Below are positions 6,109 through 7,854 of a stretch of DNA of 7,854 bases, in pieces. The stretch comes from Methanobacterium sp. GTDB taxonomy: Archaea > Methanobacteriota > Methanobacteria > Methanobacteriales > Methanobacteriaceae. The number at the start of each line of letters is the position of its first letter. Positions within the stretch are counted from its first letter, which is position 1. The notes below the pieces were generated by a model. That model saw only the letters and a program-made list of their open reading frames with translations. It was not told the origin of the DNA and made no database searches. The DNA lies in contig JAHKLQ010000030.1 in assembly GCA_020854975.1 (NCBI GenBank), forward strand, positions 1-7,854, given 5' to 3'. A program made the position numbers and the translations under genes.

Positions 6109-6552
6109 ATGACTGAGAAAAAAGGAACTGCAGAACAGATATTTGGTGACATTGTTCAGACCATCAAGGACCGTCAGGTGGAACTGGATAAGGCCATAGC
6201 CGAGTACCGGGGTGGACCAGTTAAACCTGCCATGGATGTTATGGAAGATGATGAAAACATCATGGTTAAAACTGACTTACCAGGGGTTAACCGTGAGGAT
6301 ATAAAAATCGATCTCACCGAGGACACCCTGGAGATCAAAGCAGAGCATTCAGAAGAAGTGGAAACTGAAAGTGAAGAAGAAGGAGTAACTTACCATAAAA
6401 AAGAGAGACGTTACGCTTCAGCTGCCCGTACTCTGATACTGCCTGCTAAGGTTAAACTGGATGAGGTTACTGCTAAATTCGATAACGGTGTTTTAACCAT
6501 CACCATGCCCAAATTAGAAAAAAAGGAAACCTTTGAAGTTAAAATAGACTAA
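6109..6552 (+). CDS. small heat-shock protein, Hsp20 / alpha-crystallin family
   Basis: This ATP-independent holdase chaperone forms oligomers and binds unfolding proteins in the cytoplasm. At 147 residues it has normal family length. An amphipathic N-terminal arm (1-38) precedes an alpha-crystallin domain (about 40-135). That domain shows VKTDLPGV (53-60), [16 protein letters not shown] (97-112) and the family signature around [12 protein letters not shown] (124-135). The C-terminal VKI (144-146) is the I-x-I/V-type motif that docks into neighbouring subunits. A more common Phe in the YxSFxR segment is Ala here. The frame is open back to an ATG at 6061, but the start at 6109 is much better: GGGAGG lies 6 nt upstream, and the 16 extra residues do not look like an Hsp20 arm. 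Heat or stress induction through the upstream region is likely from family knowledge. Confidence 0.95.
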   Translation: MTEKKGTAEQIFGDIVQTIKDRQVELDKAIAEYRGGPVKPAMDVMEDDENIMVKTDLPGVNREDIKIDLTEDTLEIKAEHSEEVETESEEEGVTYHKKERRYASAARTLILPAKVKLDEVTAKFDNGVLTITMPKLEKKETFEVKID

Positions 6553-6557
6553 AAACC

Positions 6558-6563
6558 TTTTTT
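6558..6563 (+). terminator. first oligo-T terminator after Hsp20
   Basis: A T6 run begins 6 nt after the stop codon and could end the Hsp20 transcript. Confidence 0.35.
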
Positions 6564-6577
6564 ATAAAAAAAATTGT

Positions 6578-6615
6578 TAATGGGGAGAATTAATATCACA
6601 ACTCCATTATTTTTT
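6578..6615 (+). terminator. hairpin plus T-run terminator after Hsp20
   Basis: TAAT/ATTA and GGAG/CTCC arms (6578-6587 with 6602-6609) form an 8-bp stem with a 2-nt bulge and a loop of about 14 nt. It is followed at once by T6 (6610-6615). The layout looks like a bacterial intrinsic terminator, although in archaea the T run is the active part. Confidence 0.4.
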
Positions 6616-6709
6616 ATGGATTCAGTTCCCTAGTTCATGAACCAAATTTGAAATCTTCCAAATTCCTTGATATAGGAAACCCTCCATTATATAATTATAT
6701 GAAATTATA

Positions 6710-6722
6710 GAATGTTACATTC
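6710..6722. repeat. 13-bp palindrome in the Hsp20/ATPase convergent gap
   Basis: GAATGTTACATTC has 6-bp perfect arms around one central base. The core AATGTAACAT (read on the - strand) recurs exactly at 5979-5988 upstream of Hsp20. It lies about 30 nt past the ATPase stop on that gene's strand. Role unknown. Confidence 0.35.
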
Positions 6723-6750
6723 CTTAAAAAAGGACGGTGTAATAGGGTTT

Positions 6751-7854
6751 TTAGATACTTCTGAAGGGGTAAACTCTTTTTTCTGTGTATTCTTTTTTTA
6801 ACCAGGCTTCTAAGATAGGTTCAGATATAGTATAATGGTTTTCCTTTAATTTTACCAATCCTGTGTCCTGTAATTTGTTTAAAGGTTTACTTAAAGAACC
6901 ACTGGTAACATTCATATTTCCAGATATGGTTTTTCTTCGCAGGGGTTTATCCAGTAATTGAGTGATTATGCCCTGTTCCTGTAAAGTTAACCTGCTCCAC
7001 TGATTTATCAAGTGAATAGCCAGATAAGGGAGAGTTCTTTGAAATTCATCTTTAACCTTGTCCTCATCAAGCTTTACATCTCTTTCCAGTAGCTTGGCAA
7101 AGGTGTTCACATAAAAGGGTATCCCCTTGGTACAATTATAAAACCTTTCAAAACCAGTTTCATCAAAAACCAGGGAAGGAGACTTTTCTTTTAGATAGTC
7201 TTTAACCGTTTTTCTACTGAAAGGATGTACTTCCACATTCAACATCCTACCACCGAATGCCCCCTCTGAACCTGCTATTTTACTGATAACATTGTCAGAT
7301 GAAGTTAATGAACCGGAAAACACATAGCTCACGTTTTTTTGACTCTGTATCACACTTCGAAGATACCATAAAAAAGCATCCAATCTTCCTCCAAGATCCT
7401 TCAATACCTGGAACTCATCAATGAATAGGATGGTGCCTTTTATCTCGTCTTGATGTTCTTCATAGATTGCCTGTGGCAGGTCCAGTACGAAACTGGAAAG
7501 TTTTTTATAATTATCAGCAGTTTTTAGAAGGGGTAAGGGTAATCCCCCTGCATCCACTACATCCGCCACACTAAAATCTTTGGTCTTGAAATATTTACTT
7601 AACTTCTTGAATGTTGAAAAAAATTTCTTACTTTTATATTCTTCCATGAAACTTTCATAAAAATGTTCCATTATGCCAATTTCAGTTAATTCGCCCATCT
7701 GATAACTGGAGGTTGCTGATAGATCAATATAACATGTGAAATAATCATTATTCAAGTCTTTTTTTATTTTTTTAAGCAGAACTGTCTTTCCAATTCCCCT
7801 TATACCTGAAACCATAATTGTGGGGGAAGATCCTTTCGATGCACTTTCTAATAA
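6751..7854 (-). CDS. archaeal AAA/STAND-like ATPase with winged-helix tail (partial, N-terminus outside window)
   Basis: The frame is open to the window edge. The first ATG (7815) lies inside the nucleotide-binding core, and 13 further in-frame codons precede it, so the true start is beyond 7854. Numbering from that Met: Walker A is GIRGIGKT (4-11), Walker B is TILFIDEFQ (128-136), a sensor-1-like strand is YVFSGSL (164-170) and a GxP motif is TKGIPFYVN (229-237). These mark the archaeal ATPase branch of STAND/AAA proteins. Residues about 270-340 form a predicted winged helix: a helix with TLQEQGIITQLL, a recognition-like NVTSGSLSKPLNKLQDTGLV and the wing VKLKENHYTI. Members often act as ATP-dependent switches or DNA-associated proteins, and many are of unknown function. 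A longer-than-expected linker with VVDAGGLPLPLLK (86-98) precedes Walker B. It converges with Hsp20 across 198 bp. Confidence 0.9.
   Translation of the reverse strand, partial: LLESASKGSSPTIMVSGIRGIGKTVLLKKIKKDLNNDYFTCYIDLSATSSYQMGELTEIGIMEHFYESFMEEYKSKKFFSTFKKLSKYFKTKDFSVADVVDAGGLPLPLLKTADNYKKLSSFVLDLPQAIYEEHQDEIKGTILFIDEFQVLKDLGGRLDAFLWYLRSVIQSQKNVSYVFSGSLTSSDNVISKIAGSEGAFGGRMLNVEVHPFSRKTVKDYLKEKSPSLVFDETGFERFYNCTKGIPFYVNTFAKLLERDVKLDEDKVKDEFQRTLPYLAIHLINQWSRLTLQEQGIITQLLDKPLRRKTISGNMNVTSGSLSKPLNKLQDTGLVKLKENHYTISEPILEAWLKKEYTEKRVYPFRSI

Noticed and set aside
1..7854. CRISPR array, tRNA, insertion sequence, integrase or toxin-antitoxin pair
   Set aside because: I looked for evenly spaced repeats, cloverleaf-like segments, transposase or integrase motifs and paired small overlapping frames, and saw none.

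Overview
The window looks like chromosomal DNA of a methanogenic archaeon of the Methanobacteriales, most likely Methanobacterium or a close relative. This is inferred from the style of the sequence, not from a marker gene. Intergenic DNA is very AT-rich, with archaeal TATA-type boxes about 25 bp before plausible start points. Strong GGTGAT or GGGAGG ribosome-binding sites precede several genes, and oligo-T runs follow them. The proteins fit: an archaeal STAND-like ATPase with a winged-helix tail, an AIM24-family protein, and a CxxC/CxCGG zinc-ribbon tail of a kind I associate with this order. There is no rRNA, tRNA, CRISPR array, transposase or phage gene.

Layout. At the left edge (3-134, +) is the open tail of a probable gene whose body lies outside the window. 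It is followed by a very AT-rich gene for an unrecognised 191-residue protein ending in a zinc ribbon (176-751, +). After a 281-bp AT-rich gap with a perfect 8-bp dyad comes a membrane acyltransferase-3 family protein (1033-2139, +), then a small four-helix membrane protein (2264-2719, +). The next three genes all read leftwards: an AIM24-family protein (2748-3536), a short exported protein (3678-4079) and a 14-helix DHA2-type MFS exporter (4223-5779). A divergent 329-bp regulatory region separates the exporter from a small heat-shock protein (6109-6552, +). At the right edge a leftward AAA/STAND-type ATPase (6751 to beyond 7854) is cut by the window end just before its Walker A motif.

How the genes work together. 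The window does not form one clear pathway. Most genes seem to be separate transcription units, each with its own promoter-like sequence. A loose theme is the cell envelope and stress: a sugar or lipid acyltransferase, two uncharacterised membrane or exported proteins, a multidrug-type exporter and a chaperone.

No convincing new multi-gene system is visible. The items most worth a second look are the orphan zinc-ribbon protein in unusually AT-rich DNA, a recurring GTAAC/GTTAC pentamer that clusters in intergenic DNA close to predicted start points, a perfect dyad just upstream of the acyltransferase TATA box, and the short exported protein with three xPxV-centred pseudo-repeats.
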